A DNA stretch of 64,000 nucleotides, from the NCBI GenBank assembly GCA_022794015.1, contig JAAWDZ010000052.1, positions 1-64,000 of the forward strand, read 5' to 3'. A program made the position numbers and the translations under genes. This stretch comes from Eubacterium sp. Its GTDB lineage: Bacteria > Bacillota > Clostridia > Lachnospirales > Lachnospiraceae. The notes beneath the pieces were generated by a model. That model did no database searches. It saw only the letters and a list, made by a program, of their open reading frames with translations, and was not told the origin of the DNA. Positions 1-10,731 of this stretch are shown one piece after another (within the stretch, counting starts at the first letter, position 1; the number at the start of each line of letters is the position of its first letter).

Positions 1-60
1 ATCCCTGTAAAACAAATCTACAAATACACTGTCTTTATACTCTCTGTTTTCTTTTCCCAT
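1..60 (-). CDS. Rpn-family (PD-(D/E)XK nuclease/putative transposase) N-terminus, truncated by window start
   Basis: Minus strand reads MGKENREYKDSVFVDLFYRD, nearly identical to the N-terminus of the adjacent gene (MGKENREHKDSVFVDLFYED); GGAAGGA RBS-like sequence upstream. Confidence 0.75.
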   Translation of the reverse strand, partial: MGKENREYKDSVFVDLFYRD

Positions 61-158
61 TACCCGGTCCTTCCTTCCAACTCCTCTAAAAGCGCTGCCA
101 AGCAGCTTTTCTGCCTCTTTTATTTGTGATATGTCATCTGGCAAACCCTGCCTCATTT

Positions 159-1073
159 CTAAATCCCAAGCATTTTCCGCACACTCCCAACATCTTCCAG
201 CCTGCAGCCTAACACATTTGCAACCTGGCTGTCTGTTAAATCAGGTGATTCTTTTATCAGACGGAAAATTTGTCCTGACAGGAGCATTCCCTGTTCTATC
301 CCCTGTTCTATTCCTTGCTCTATCCCCTGTTCTATCCCCTGTTTTCGTCCAATCTGCATTGCCTCTTCCTGCTTCACCTGGATATCCTTCTCATAACTGT
401 ATTCTGCTATCAGCATATTCCTCACCTCACTGCCTTTCCGTTTCAGATAGTCTTTTAAAATTCCACGATCGATACATACATGAATTGCTTTTTTCAGTGC
501 GTCCCCATCCCCTGCATTTTTCCTGACCTCCTGGACAAATAAACTGTATTCCCTCAGCACCGGGCACTTTTTAAGCAGCCCATGCGCCTTATCTGAATTG
601 ATATTTATCACCCTTACGGTAAGTTCCACCGAATTGCTTCCCGCAGGTATCCGGAACGCATCCGACAGTCGCAGCATCTGTTCCAGGGGATAATCCTGTT
701 TCCCATTGTAGAACGTGTAAAACTCTGGCGTTTGAATCTTCACCAGTGTCGACCTGTACCTCGCTTTCTCATCTACCAGCTGCTCATATGCCCTGCCCGC
801 ATAAAGCAGGCAGCGCAGGGGCATATTCGGGTTTACCGTGCTCTGGTGTTCCCCAAAAATAATTACCTGGTCCCCAATCTCAAAGGATATGTCATTTTTA
901 AAATTTTTGTATAACACATCTTCTACCCTCACCTTTCGGATCAGGCTTTCATCCTGAAAATCTGTGCCATGCAGTGCATTGTATAGGCTCAGCAGGTTTT
1001 CTTTTGCCGTTTCGTCTTCATAGAACAAATCTACGAATACACTGTCTTTGTGTTCCCGGTTTTCTTTACCCAT
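159..1073 (-). CDS. Rpn family recombination-promoting nuclease/putative transposase
   Basis: MGKENREHKDSVFVDLFYEDETAKENLLSLYNALHG...; internal ATG at 1073 preceded by AGGAGG, so the ORF-track start (1253) is probably too long; C-terminal IEQG repeats. Confidence 0.8.
   Translation of the reverse strand: MGKENREHKDSVFVDLFYEDETAKENLLSLYNALHGTDFQDESLIRKVRVEDVLYKNFKNDISFEIGDQVIIFGEHQSTVNPNMPLRCLLYAGRAYEQLVDEKARYRSTLVKIQTPEFYTFYNGKQDYPLEQMLRLSDAFRIPAGSNSVELTVRVININSDKAHGLLKKCPVLREYSLFVQEVRKNAGDGDALKKAIHVCIDRGILKDYLKRKGSEVRNMLIAEYSYEKDIQVKQEEAMQIGRKQGIEQGIEQGIEQGIEQGMLLSGQIFRLIKESPDLTDSQVANVLGCRLEDVGSVRKMLGI
288..345 (-). repeat. 12-bp tandem repeat encoding (IEQG)n
   Basis: ctgttctatccc-type units repeated; encodes GIEQGIEQGIEQGIEQG. 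Confidence 0.8.
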
Positions 1074-1380
1074 AGGTTTCCTCCTGTCCGCAGCAGGAGC
1101 CTTTTCTGAAAAATCCCTGCTGTTTTTGTAATTAAAATAGTGAAATAAAAGCATTGATTTTCCAGATATTCCAGATAAAACAGACCGCCAAAGACTGGCG
1201 AAAAGAAAGGATGCTTTTTTGGTTATTATAGCACCCTGTTGATACAAAAACAATTCTAATTTTCAAATAAAGTTGCAGTTACCGATTTTTCAGTAACAGT
1301 TAGACAAGCTTCCCATAACTGTATCCTACATACTCCAGACAGTGCACGAGCTTTTTTGTCAGAATTTTTATAATAAATTT

Positions 1381-2022
1381 CTATTGATTAAAAAACGAAA
1401 CATAATCAAAATCATCAATAAGCCTTTTCCCTGTAAACCAATTTTTATGTTTTGTTAAAATTTTTATCTTCTGCATGGGATCTCCTAAAAGCTCTGAGTT
1501 TTGTATATAAACAGCAGACCTGATTTCTGGCATATCTTTATGAACAAACACAACTTTATTCTTATACGGAAGTTTATCAAACTCTTTTATATCTTCATAT
1601 GTACACCCATCTCGCTCAAACATCATGACATAAATATTATCCCAGTTAATTCTTTTTTTTCTTTCATCCCATTTTTCCTTCATAATTTGGAAATTTGAAT
1701 AATGTAAACCATGTAATTTAATATCTTTTAGTATCGCAACCGGATATTCTTCATTATTGCTTGTATCTTCTTGAAGATCATATGCAATATAATTCTCTAT
1801 ATCTATCATAAATTTTATAAAATCATTTGGACAAATATACATATTTATTGTTGGAGACAAAAATTGTAATCCCAAATCGTGCGATAACACCCCCCCTGTA
1901 CAGTTAGATGACAGAATTGTTATGTTATTATTTCTTAACAACTTCCTATTCTTTTTATTTATTGGAATTCTTAAAATTTCTTTATATTTTTGTTTCAAAC
2001 TCATTTTAAGACTCAACCCCAA
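1381..2022 (-). CDS. DUF1919-like exopolysaccharide biosynthesis protein
   Basis: NNNITILSSNCTGGVLSHDLGLQFLSPTINMYI...; lies in EPS cluster. Confidence 0.7.
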   Translation of the reverse strand: MGLSLKMSLKQKYKEILRIPINKKNRKLLRNNNITILSSNCTGGVLSHDLGLQFLSPTINMYICPNDFIKFMIDIENYIAYDLQEDTSNNEEYPVAILKDIKLHGLHYSNFQIMKEKWDERKKRINWDNIYVMMFERDGCTYEDIKEFDKLPYKNKVVFVHKDMPEIRSAVYIQNSELLGDPMQKIKILTKHKNWFTGKRLIDDFDYVSFFNQ

Positions 2023-2133
2023 TCACTATAAACTTATTTATTTGATAAATACAAGATATTTACTTCCCTACCTGATTTTCTGCTTTAAAAATAGAAACCA
2101 AAATCAGGCATTTACTTCTACTGCCCCTTTGAA

Positions 2134-3054
2134 TCAAACCCATTCAGATATATCTTTCTTGGAAACCTCCCAATCATGACCAAATGTTACTCCCGCCCGG
2201 TTACAATATTTGCAGAAAGGCGGCGGTGTAATCAAAAATTCAAATACTTCCTGTATATCTCTGACCTCGTCCAATTCAAGGTAATCTTTCCCCGGTATCA
2301 ATTTTAGATTCTTTCCAAAATATCTGTTAAAATGTTCAATACAAGCTGTTGTGTTACACGGATAAAGCTTTCCGTTTTTCATACGCACACAAACATTAAT
2401 TTGACTGCATATCTTAAAACTATTTTTTAAAGAAACGCCTCCCTTCAAATCAATTGGATATTTCCACATTTTTTTAACAGGTATATCCTTTCCTCCAACC
2501 CAGTCAAAATCCACACTCCATTTTTCCTGAATTTCTCTGATTTTCTGATCATTTAATTTAATAGGATACCTAGAAATACGTACATTGATATCATAATCGG
2601 AACAAATCTTCCAAAACTCATCTTTCTGTGCCGGGATTAAAACCCCATTTGTCATAAAACTAATCTCCGCCTTTGGATACAATTTCCGGGCAAGTATCAA
2701 CATTTCTCCAAATCTCGGATGCAGTAAGGGTTCTCCCCCTGTATACATAATTTCTGACAAATTATGTTCTGTAAGCTCTGCAAGTTTATGCATATCCCTG
2801 CAATATCCTTCATAACTTAAAAACTCTTCCTGGGCTAACGGTGAAAAAGCCGTACAACCTTTACAACACAGATTACAATGTTCCACAACCGGAATATCAA
2901 TTTTCATAACATCACGTTTCTTATGCCTCTTTACCGATCTTAACCGCATTCCAAAAACGCTCAAACATCTAAAAAGATTCGAACTTTCCGGAATAATCAA
3001 AACAATTTTTTTTCTTATAAAAAACAAAATATCTTTTTTCACTTTATTACTCAT
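2134..3054 (-). CDS. radical SAM protein of polysaccharide cluster
   Basis: CxxxCxxC motif (CNLCCKGC), TGGEPLLHP, extra C-terminal cysteines CKYCNRAG. Confidence 0.85.
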   Translation of the reverse strand: MSNKVKKDILFFIRKKIVLIIPESSNLFRCLSVFGMRLRSVKRHKKRDVMKIDIPVVEHCNLCCKGCTAFSPLAQEEFLSYEGYCRDMHKLAELTEHNLSEIMYTGGEPLLHPRFGEMLILARKLYPKAEISFMTNGVLIPAQKDEFWKICSDYDINVRISRYPIKLNDQKIREIQEKWSVDFDWVGGKDIPVKKMWKYPIDLKGGVSLKNSFKICSQINVCVRMKNGKLYPCNTTACIEHFNRYFGKNLKLIPGKDYLELDEVRDIQEVFEFLITPPPFCKYCNRAGVTFGHDWEVSKKDISEWV

Positions 3055-3100
3055 TATATCAATCTCCTATTTTTGATTATTTCACTGATATTCTATATTT

Positions 3101-3703
3101 TTATTTCTTTATTGTGCGCCATATCGTACTTACCAGCCAGCATATTGTAAAACCAATAAACATGCCTAACGTATTTGTCCAAATATCATCTACCATAAAA
3201 CTTCCCAATCTCGTTACCAATTGTACACATTCAATTGTAAGACTGAAAAAAAATCCGGTTAGTAACGAAATCACTATATTTCTAAATGGTGCTGCCAGCA
3301 TATATAACAATATTGCAAGTGGAATTAACATAATTATGTTCTCATATAAATACTTTGGCGCCACTAAACTTTTATCAAAAGAGTAAAACAATTGTAAATT
3401 AATATACATCTCACTATGTATTTCCCTTGACAATAATGTGATCCCAATAACAACATAAACATATAATGACAAAATTGCCATTATCACAGCCTTTTTAAAA
3501 AATACGATATTATAGTCGAAATTCTCACCCTGATGTTTTTTATAAAACTTGCCAAATATAAGTGTCAGAAAAAATGCAAAGAGTGCAAATATACTTCCTT
3601 TTCCAAAATATAAATAAAAGTATTTAAGCATATCATGCTTTATAATTTGAAACAAATTATCATCTCCAATGTTTAGTATTTGAAAAATACAAAAGAAATT
3701 CAA
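3101..3703 (-). CDS. VanZ-like family membrane protein
   Basis: Hydrophobic; SLTIECVQLVTRLGSFMVDDIWTNTLGMFIGF motif typical of VanZ. Confidence 0.75.
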   Translation of the reverse strand: MNFFCIFQILNIGDDNLFQIIKHDMLKYFYLYFGKGSIFALFAFFLTLIFGKFYKKHQGENFDYNIVFFKKAVIMAILSLYVYVVIGITLLSREIHSEMYINLQLFYSFDKSLVAPKYLYENIIMLIPLAILLYMLAAPFRNIVISLLTGFFFSLTIECVQLVTRLGSFMVDDIWTNTLGMFIGFTICWLVSTIWRTIKK

Positions 3704-3744
3704 ATAATATATTGGTGAAACAGTCTTTCTGACATTCTAATCAC

Positions 3745-5259
3745 TTATTCAGTATAATTTATACTTCTTTTTACTTTTTCAAATAACACCTTAAATTCAT
3801 CCTGATAAAACAGTTCTGAGATAATCACTGTATTAATAACCGCTACCACAGTAAATAAAAATGCAGTAGGAATCCATTTGCCAAAAGAATTAATATCTCC
3901 AATTAACTGATTCAGAAATTGAAAAAACATAAAATTAATTCCAATATTTAAAATCGTTATGAATAATCTTTTAAAAAACTTTTTCATGCTTCTATACAGA
4001 ATATGATTCTCTATATATACTGCATAATAAACTGTTCTGTAACATATAGAAATAACCGTCGCAAAAACAACCCCCTCTGCACCATATACACTTCCTAATA
4101 ACCAGGAAAACGTAAGATTCAGTCCCGCTTCTATAAAAGCAGCATTTTTTGTTTCCCTAAAATGACCTGCTGCTATTGCAAGAGAATGATAGGGCATTCT
4201 TATACAATAAAGCATCTGCGACAAAAGCATAAGATACCCCAAAACAGGCCGATAATAGTTTGCATCTGTAATTCCAGATGTATAGATCCGGACAAACGGA
4301 AAAATTAATCCAGCTGCTACTGAAAATCCTACAATAATTCCAAAATTCATTAGAAATTCTATGTAATTAAAAAAATTGCTTAAATTTCTTTTTTCATTAT
4401 GTGCCAGCATATCTCCAAAAACCGCTTCCATATTAGCCCCTAATGATGAAACTAAAGTAACTAAGCTGGCTGCGATATAATTATAAATGGAATAAACAGA
4501 AACTTCACTAAGGTTAACCAAGACTGTTAACACTATTGCATCGGTATGCGAATGTAAAAAATATGCAATATGCTGCCCTAAACCATCCCACTTTTCCGGA
4601 AGATAATCTCCCTGAACCTTAAGCTTCTGTAATCTGTATGTTCGTCTGATATAGAGGTTAAGAATGCCAATACGCAACACATGCACTCCACACCATGCTA
4701 ACCGTATCCCTATCATGTTTACTCCAAAGTGAACTAAGACACACGAAAGCAGAGTGTTGATTAACAATGCTGACGAATTGAGTACTTCGGTAAAATATCG
4801 TTTTTGATCTGCCTGCAATAAAACTGTATATGCTATACCAAAGTAGTATTGAGCCAGAGAAGAAAACGCAATTACTATTACCAGCAAAAATAAAAACAAC
4901 CAATCCATGCTATTATTTTTGGCAATTTTATGATAAAAAAAGGCCAATAGAATAGCATACACTGCAAATATCAATGCAATAATGCGGAAAAACCGCAAAA
5001 TATAGGAAATTACCTTACTGATTTCCAAATCGTCCTGATCCGCAAGCGGTTTATATAAAGCCGCCCTTGCCACACCTCCAATCCCACCTTCTAATAAGGC
5101 AATATATCCCAAAAACTGTGTAATTGATGTGGTAGCTCCATATATTTCCGATCCAAATTGCTTAATAAATATCCTTGGAAGGATCAAGCCGGACAGGATT
5201 GTTACAAGCTGTCCCCATAAAGAACTGAAAATACTATAAATATATCTCTTAGCCCTCAT
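3745..5259 (-). CDS. polysaccharide flippase (Wzx / MATE-like oligosaccharide exporter)
   Basis: 504 aa, about 12-14 TM, N-terminal SSLWGQLVTILSGLILPRIFIKQFGSEIYGATTSITQFLGY. Confidence 0.85.
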   Translation of the reverse strand: MRAKRYIYSIFSSLWGQLVTILSGLILPRIFIKQFGSEIYGATTSITQFLGYIALLEGGIGGVARAALYKPLADQDDLEISKVISYILRFFRIIALIFAVYAILLAFFYHKIAKNNSMDWLFLFLLVIVIAFSSLAQYYFGIAYTVLLQADQKRYFTEVLNSSALLINTLLSCVLVHFGVNMIGIRLAWCGVHVLRIGILNLYIRRTYRLQKLKVQGDYLPEKWDGLGQHIAYFLHSHTDAIVLTVLVNLSEVSVYSIYNYIAASLVTLVSSLGANMEAVFGDMLAHNEKRNLSNFFNYIEFLMNFGIIVGFSVAAGLIFPFVRIYTSGITDANYYRPVLGYLMLLSQMLYCIRMPYHSLAIAAGHFRETKNAAFIEAGLNLTFSWLLGSVYGAEGVVFATVISICYRTVYYAVYIENHILYRSMKKFFKRLFITILNIGINFMFFQFLNQLIGDINSFGKWIPTAFLFTVVAVINTVIISELFYQDEFKVLFEKVKRSINYTE

Positions 5260-6268
5260 TTTTTAACATCCAATCTATCAGTGTTCCTTCTTTTAATTTT
5301 TTACATAGAATCCTTTCCCGAAACTTAAAATCCCGTTCATTTATGTATACTTTAGCTGTCTGTATAATATTATCATCTAATACAGCCGTTAAATATCTTT
5401 TCCGCTTTTCATCATCCTTCTGAAAGGCCATATATCCTTTTGCATAAGTTAATCGGATTATAAATAAACATTTATAATATAAATAAAGGTATATTTCTTC
5501 ATTCCTAATATATATTTTTAAAAGCCGTAATATCTCTGTATATATTTTCACTGAATTATTATATTGCATCCAATATTTTTCGTCATCAGCTGGTTTTCTT
5601 GTTATACTTTTGGGATTATTGCAGTAATAATATAAAATTTTATTTAAATAATATATTTTTTTTGCTTTCAAAAGTACTGGAACAGATTGTAACAAATCCT
5701 CACCATATATGACATCCGCAAAAGACGACATATTATCTTCATCCTTCATTAAAGAAGCTTTAACAACTTTTAAACACAGATTATTTAAATGCGAATCGGT
5801 AAACAAATGATAAATTATTTTTTTTATTTCGTTTGGAGTTATAACTTCACCATTTTTAAATAGTTTAGGAGATGCAGCATTCCGTCTTGTTCCCTTACGT
5901 CGGTAACGAAATAGAACAACATCACATTCTGATTGAATTATAACATGATTCACTTTTTCAAGTAATTTATGATGCCAATAGTCATCTGAATCAAGAGTAC
6001 AAAAATACTGGCCACAAGCATGCTCTCTACCATATACTCTAGTTAATAATAATCCTTCATTTTTTTTATGAAAAACCTTAAAGCGAGAGTCTCTCCTGGC
6101 ATATTCATCACATATTTGAATAGTAGTTTTATCAGTAGAACCATCATCTACAATTATTACTTCCCAATTTTTAAATGTTTGACTAAGCACTGAATCAAAA
6201 CATCTATTTAAATATTTTCCAGTATTATAAACAGGTATAATAATACTAAACAGAATATTTTCAGACAT
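5249..6268 (-). CDS. glycosyltransferase family 2
   Basis: FSIIIPVYNTGKYLNRCFDSVLSQTFKNWEVIIVDDGSTD...DSDD. Confidence 0.9.
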   Translation of the reverse strand: MSENILFSIIIPVYNTGKYLNRCFDSVLSQTFKNWEVIIVDDGSTDKTTIQICDEYARRDSRFKVFHKKNEGLLLTRVYGREHACGQYFCTLDSDDYWHHKLLEKVNHVIIQSECDVVLFRYRRKGTRRNAASPKLFKNGEVITPNEIKKIIYHLFTDSHLNNLCLKVVKASLMKDEDNMSSFADVIYGEDLLQSVPVLLKAKKIYYLNKILYYYCNNPKSITRKPADDEKYWMQYNNSVKIYTEILRLLKIYIRNEEIYLYLYYKCLFIIRLTYAKGYMAFQKDDEKRKRYLTAVLDDNIIQTAKVYINERDFKFRERILCKKLKEGTLIDWMLKNEG

Positions 6269-6297
6269 TTAATATTCCTCCCTATATCAATAAAATC

Positions 6298-7401
6298 CTA
6301 ACTTCTCTCCCACATAAAATAATATGGCAATATACCGTTATTAGAATTTTCTGGCTCAATTTTAGGTATATAATATACTACACAAATAATTATCAATAAT
6401 AATGATAATAATTTATAAAGAATTTTCCACTGACTTTCAGGAAATTTTAGTTTTCTTCCATTTATATTACTTAATATATATGGAAAACAGATAATTATAA
6501 ATACAAAAAAATAGTGATTTAATCTGGTAAATATATATGAAATAGCTGATAATGATTGAACAATTGCTGCAACAACTAAAATACAAGTATATAATTTATT
6601 CAATTGATTTTCCCCCTTCCATGGAGGATTTGTATATAAATTAATGAATATACATATACAAATAATTAAAAATGTAGTTCCAACATTTCCTACAGAACCG
6701 CTAATTTCATCTAAATATCTTCCTTCTTTAAATGAATTTACAAAAATCTCAGCTATATCAATTCTAAAAAAATACATTGTAATTAAACTTAACAGCAGTA
6801 CAAAAATATTATTAAAATTAATTTGAATTTTATATAATATAAATATTATCCCAAAAATAATTGCAGTAAAATGAATAGTCACAGCAAAAAAATAAATTAA
6901 AAGAGATGTTTTTATTTTTTTCTCATACAAAAAATGGAACGACAAGAATAATAGTGTCATTGCTAATGCCTGTCTTATCCCATTAAAATAAAAACCATAA
7001 AAATCTAATGAAAGAAACAATATCCAGCTTAAAAATACATTTTGAGAATATTTTTCAATAACAAATGCCAATATAACTATATTAAAAAATGCTAAAATCG
7101 TCAAAAAAAATTGAAAATCGACCTGAAATCTCGAAATAACCCACTGAATAAAAACATAACCTTTATCCTGATATGAATTGTGAACAATATCACCGAACCC
7201 AAAATTAACAATGTTATTATAAGTTTCAAAATAATTTGATGTATCTGTTCCAACAAACTGATAACGAAAACCTAAAATAAAAAACAATTGAGAAGCAATA
7301 ATTCGATTAAGCCAAATTTCACTCTTTTCAGAAATCCATACAAACTTAAAGAATATAGCATACAAAAAAATCAATAACACATTTATCTGAAATATATTCA
7401 T
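6298..7401 (-). CDS. EpsG-like O-antigen/EPS polymerase
   Basis: Polytopic 367 aa, FILGFRYQFVGTDTSNYF and FNGIRQALAMTLLF motifs. Confidence 0.8.
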   Translation of the reverse strand: MNIFQINVLLIFLYAIFFKFVWISEKSEIWLNRIIASQLFFILGFRYQFVGTDTSNYFETYNNIVNFGFGDIVHNSYQDKGYVFIQWVISRFQVDFQFFLTILAFFNIVILAFVIEKYSQNVFLSWILFLSLDFYGFYFNGIRQALAMTLLFLSFHFLYEKKIKTSLLIYFFAVTIHFTAIIFGIIFILYKIQINFNNIFVLLLSLITMYFFRIDIAEIFVNSFKEGRYLDEISGSVGNVGTTFLIICICIFINLYTNPPWKGENQLNKLYTCILVVAAIVQSLSAISYIFTRLNHYFFVFIIICFPYILSNINGRKLKFPESQWKILYKLLSLLLIIICVVYYIPKIEPENSNNGILPYYFMWERS

Positions 7402-7433
7402 TTCTTTCCTTCCTATATTTTTATATACAACAT

Positions 7434-8504
7434 TTAAAATTGTAAAATCTTAAACCATTGTTTAAAAATCTCTTCTTCACCATGTGTTTCTCTGATCAAA
7501 ATAGCGTTTTGAGCAATACTATGTTTAACTTCTGTATTTTCAATTAGAAAATTTATCTTTTCTGCCATATCTACCGGATCACCAACCTTAACAAGCAATC
7601 CGTTTTTTTTATTTTCAATTAATTCTGCTGGCCCTCCTGCCGGGCAATCTGTTACCACTACTGGAAAACCCATTGCCATAGCTTCCATTAACGCATTTGG
7701 CATTCCCTCAAAATCTGATGACATCACAAAAATATCTGAATCAGCCATCTTTTCATGCGCATCTAAGCAAAACCCCTCAAAAACTACAAAATCCTGAATT
7801 TTTAACTGAACTGCCAATTCCTCTAAACCCATCCTTTCTCTTCCTTCCCCAAAAATTCTCAAGATGTATTCAGAATGTTTTTCATGCACTAATCTGAAAG
7901 CGTTCAGTAACATTGGATAATTTTTTTGAGGATACAGTCTTCCCAATGCAACTATTTCTTTATTACATATATCCGATTTTAATGGTAATCCATCTTTAAT
8001 CGGATTATGTATGACAAATCCTCTTTGCTGCATTTTCTTAGAATAATATTGTTTTTCCTCCTGAGTCTGAAATACATAATAATCGCTATGAGGATATAAT
8101 AATTTCCTCATTAACCTGCTTTTCCAGGAAATAGCATCATTTTTTGGATCGTTCGTTTCACAAATAATTACCTTTGTCTTCAGTCTGAAATTTGCTAAAC
8201 ATAATACCAGATTAGTATATATTCCAACGCCAATCGCAATATCTATGCACTCCCTCATTAAAAATTTATATACAACCACTGCATCACTTATCAACCTTTT
8301 ATCCTGTAACAGGCATTCTCTTGTTATATTTTCAGCCAATGAGTACTCATTTTCTTTTATATTTTCTGTAATCAAATAAATACATATTTTTTTTTCTTTA
8401 CTCAAACGATTTGCCATCGTAACCGTAAAACGCTCTGCGCCACCACCGCATAAAGAGCCACATAATAATGCTATCTTTAAACCTTCTTTTTTTAGAGTAC
8501 TCAT
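7434..8504 (-). CDS. glycosyltransferase family 4 (GT-B)
   Basis: LCGGGAERFTVTMANRL...VALGRLYPQKNYPMLLNAF...SSDFEGMPNALMEAMAMGFPVVVTDCPAGG. Confidence 0.9.
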   Translation of the reverse strand: MSTLKKEGLKIALLCGSLCGGGAERFTVTMANRLSKEKKICIYLITENIKENEYSLAENITRECLLQDKRLISDAVVVYKFLMRECIDIAIGVGIYTNLVLCLANFRLKTKVIICETNDPKNDAISWKSRLMRKLLYPHSDYYVFQTQEEKQYYSKKMQQRGFVIHNPIKDGLPLKSDICNKEIVALGRLYPQKNYPMLLNAFRLVHEKHSEYILRIFGEGRERMGLEELAVQLKIQDFVVFEGFCLDAHEKMADSDIFVMSSDFEGMPNALMEAMAMGFPVVVTDCPAGGPAELIENKKNGLLVKVGDPVDMAEKINFLIENTEVKHSIAQNAILIRETHGEEEIFKQWFKILQF

Positions 8505-8525
8505 AATTCACCTTCTAATACCTTC

Positions 8526-9677
8526 TTATTGAATAATTTTTTCAAACTTTGCCAAATAATTATCAAATATAAAATGATTCTGCGCATATGAAACAGCTTC
8601 TTCTTTCAATTCCTCATATTTCTTCTTATTATCTATTAAATTATCCATTGTTCGAGAAATATCAACTAAGTTATCATTAAAAATTATACACCCAGGCAGA
8701 TACTTCACTATTCCAACATCTGTAGATAATATCGGCACGCCAGATGCCATTGCTTCTATTATTGCAATAGGATATGCTTCCCATTGACTTGTCATAACAA
8801 AAGCATATGCATTTTTCAGCAACATTGGAAGTTTCTTCCTATCAACCCCATATAGAATTTGTATATCTTTTTTCACACCATATTTGGCGTCTAATAAATT
8901 TTTTTCCTGAATAAGCTTATTATAGTATTTATTTTTTTCACTTCCTACCATAATCAATTTAAAAGGAGTTTTCATCAGATAAAATGACTTCAATAATAAC
9001 ATCTGATTTTTCCTGGGATGATAATTCGAAATAAAGATATAATAATCTGATAAACTATGATTATCAATATCTGTAAAAAATATATTTTCTGCAAAATTCT
9101 CCAATACAAAATTTTTATTGGGATATCTCTTTTCGAAAAATTTATATGCATCGTCTTGTTCATGTAGATGTATCATTTTATCAAAAGAATTTATTTTATT
9201 TTTATTTATTGAATAAAATATTCTCCATCTAATATTTCTTAAAACCTTATAACAAAAATTTTTGAAACTAGAATAATCATATTTTTCCCACTTAAAACGA
9301 TGCATTCCGTGCATATATAAAATCTTCTGACATTTTATAGAATCCAAAATATCTAACGCCCAGTCCGCAGCTACAGACTGCAAATTAACAAATAACATAA
9401 CATCCATATTTCGCGATAAAGAAATCAACTTATCTTGAAATTCTTTTTTATTCCCCACATGAAACATATTCTTATCATTACAATTGCATCTCAAAACTAT
9501 TACGCCATTTATATTTTCATCAGCTTTGTACTCTCTGAATTTTTTAGTTACAACAGTAACCTCATGTCCATTTTTAACCAAACCTTCTGCTAAACTTTGA
9601 GTAATGAACTGTACTCCATTTTTTTCAGGATAATAGGTGACAACAGATATGCAAATTCTCATAATATATTCCCCCAA
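8526..9677 (-). CDS. glycosyltransferase family 4 (GT-B)
   Basis: ISNYHPRKNQMLLLKSF...TSQWEAYPIAIIEAMASGVPILSTDVG. Confidence 0.9.
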   Translation of the reverse strand: MGEYIMRICISVVTYYPEKNGVQFITQSLAEGLVKNGHEVTVVTKKFREYKADENINGVIVLRCNCNDKNMFHVGNKKEFQDKLISLSRNMDVMLFVNLQSVAADWALDILDSIKCQKILYMHGMHRFKWEKYDYSSFKNFCYKVLRNIRWRIFYSINKNKINSFDKMIHLHEQDDAYKFFEKRYPNKNFVLENFAENIFFTDIDNHSLSDYYIFISNYHPRKNQMLLLKSFYLMKTPFKLIMVGSEKNKYYNKLIQEKNLLDAKYGVKKDIQILYGVDRKKLPMLLKNAYAFVMTSQWEAYPIAIIEAMASGVPILSTDVGIVKYLPGCIIFNDNLVDISRTMDNLIDNKKKYEELKEEAVSYAQNHFIFDNYLAKFEKIIQ

Positions 9678-9681
9678 TAAA

Positions 9682-10704
9682 TCAAATACTCTTCCATCTA
9701 TATTTTTCCAAAAGACGATATTTTATCTGACGAATCCATATTTTTTTAGTACACATTTCTGCTCTCAAAAATACTCCTATTTGTGATCTATGATATTTCT
9801 TTTTCAATCTTTTCTTTTCTTTATCGCTTAAAGGTGGATTCAATTTATCCATGTTCTCTATGGTAAATTCTTCATTCCAATCAGAAACAAATTTTTCTGG
9901 CGTAATAATGATTTTATTTTTATTATAAAAATATTTAATAGAAGAGTCCAACTGAGGTTTTCTTTTTTGCCAATGGATATACACTAATTCTTCTTTTTTT
10001 ATTTGTTTTTCCGAATAGTAAAGCCTGTAAGCTCTGCCATCTTCCCATAAAAAAATTTGATGCATATAATTTTTTCGTGGAATAGACAAATTTAACCTTT
10101 TTGGATAGAAAGGAACTAAATCCGCATAATCAATTTTTGTATAGCATCTAATTTTATTTATTTTACATATACGATTTACCCCAAAATATTCCTCTATTGT
10201 TGTTTTTGCCTTCCCCTCAAACACTTCATCTAATGAATAGATACTTCCCGGTAATTCAAATATATATTTCATTTTATCATTATTACGATACAATGATAAA
10301 TGACCATATTGATAAATTCTATCATATATATCTAAAACTTCATTTGTAATAAACTTCCGTATATCCCCAAATGCCAGATCAATATCACAATACCCCCAAA
10401 AATCATACTTCTTTAAGAAATCCTCATAAAATAATCCAAAGAATAGTCTGCAATCACAAAATTTATATGCATCGTCAATACTAATAGTTCTATTAATTTT
10501 TATACTATACCGTTGCAACTCTTCTTTCATTGTGGTTTTATAATAATAAATATTTTCAGAATGTGAATTTATCTCTTGATCACTAAATATCAGAAAATCT
10601 ATCATTTTATTTTGCTCAGCTGATTTCAGCCACATATAAAAATATGATGGCAACTTGCCAAACCATGTAGCAATCACTGCAATTTTATATTTATTATAAT
10701 CCAT
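9682..10704 (-). CDS. DUF6625-like putative glycosyltransferase
   Basis: KIAVIATWFGKLPSYFYMWLKSAEQN...FWGYCDIDLAFGDIRKFI (DxD-like). Confidence 0.65.
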   Translation of the reverse strand: MDYNKYKIAVIATWFGKLPSYFYMWLKSAEQNKMIDFLIFSDQEINSHSENIYYYKTTMKEELQRYSIKINRTISIDDAYKFCDCRLFFGLFYEDFLKKYDFWGYCDIDLAFGDIRKFITNEVLDIYDRIYQYGHLSLYRNNDKMKYIFELPGSIYSLDEVFEGKAKTTIEEYFGVNRICKINKIRCYTKIDYADLVPFYPKRLNLSIPRKNYMHQIFLWEDGRAYRLYYSEKQIKKEELVYIHWQKRKPQLDSSIKYFYNKNKIIITPEKFVSDWNEEFTIENMDKLNPPLSDKEKKRLKKKYHRSQIGVFLRAEMCTKKIWIRQIKYRLLEKYRWKSI

Positions 10705-10731
10705 ATTCCTATATACACCTCATTATTATTT

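Noticed and set aside
1-1253. Complete IS element/transposase
   Set aside because: Rpn-family genes are annotated as putative transposases, but I see no terminal inverted repeats or DDE-type gene around them.
4658-4903. Minus-strand ORF nested in the flippase gene
   Set aside because: Out-of-frame within a well-supported flippase CDS.
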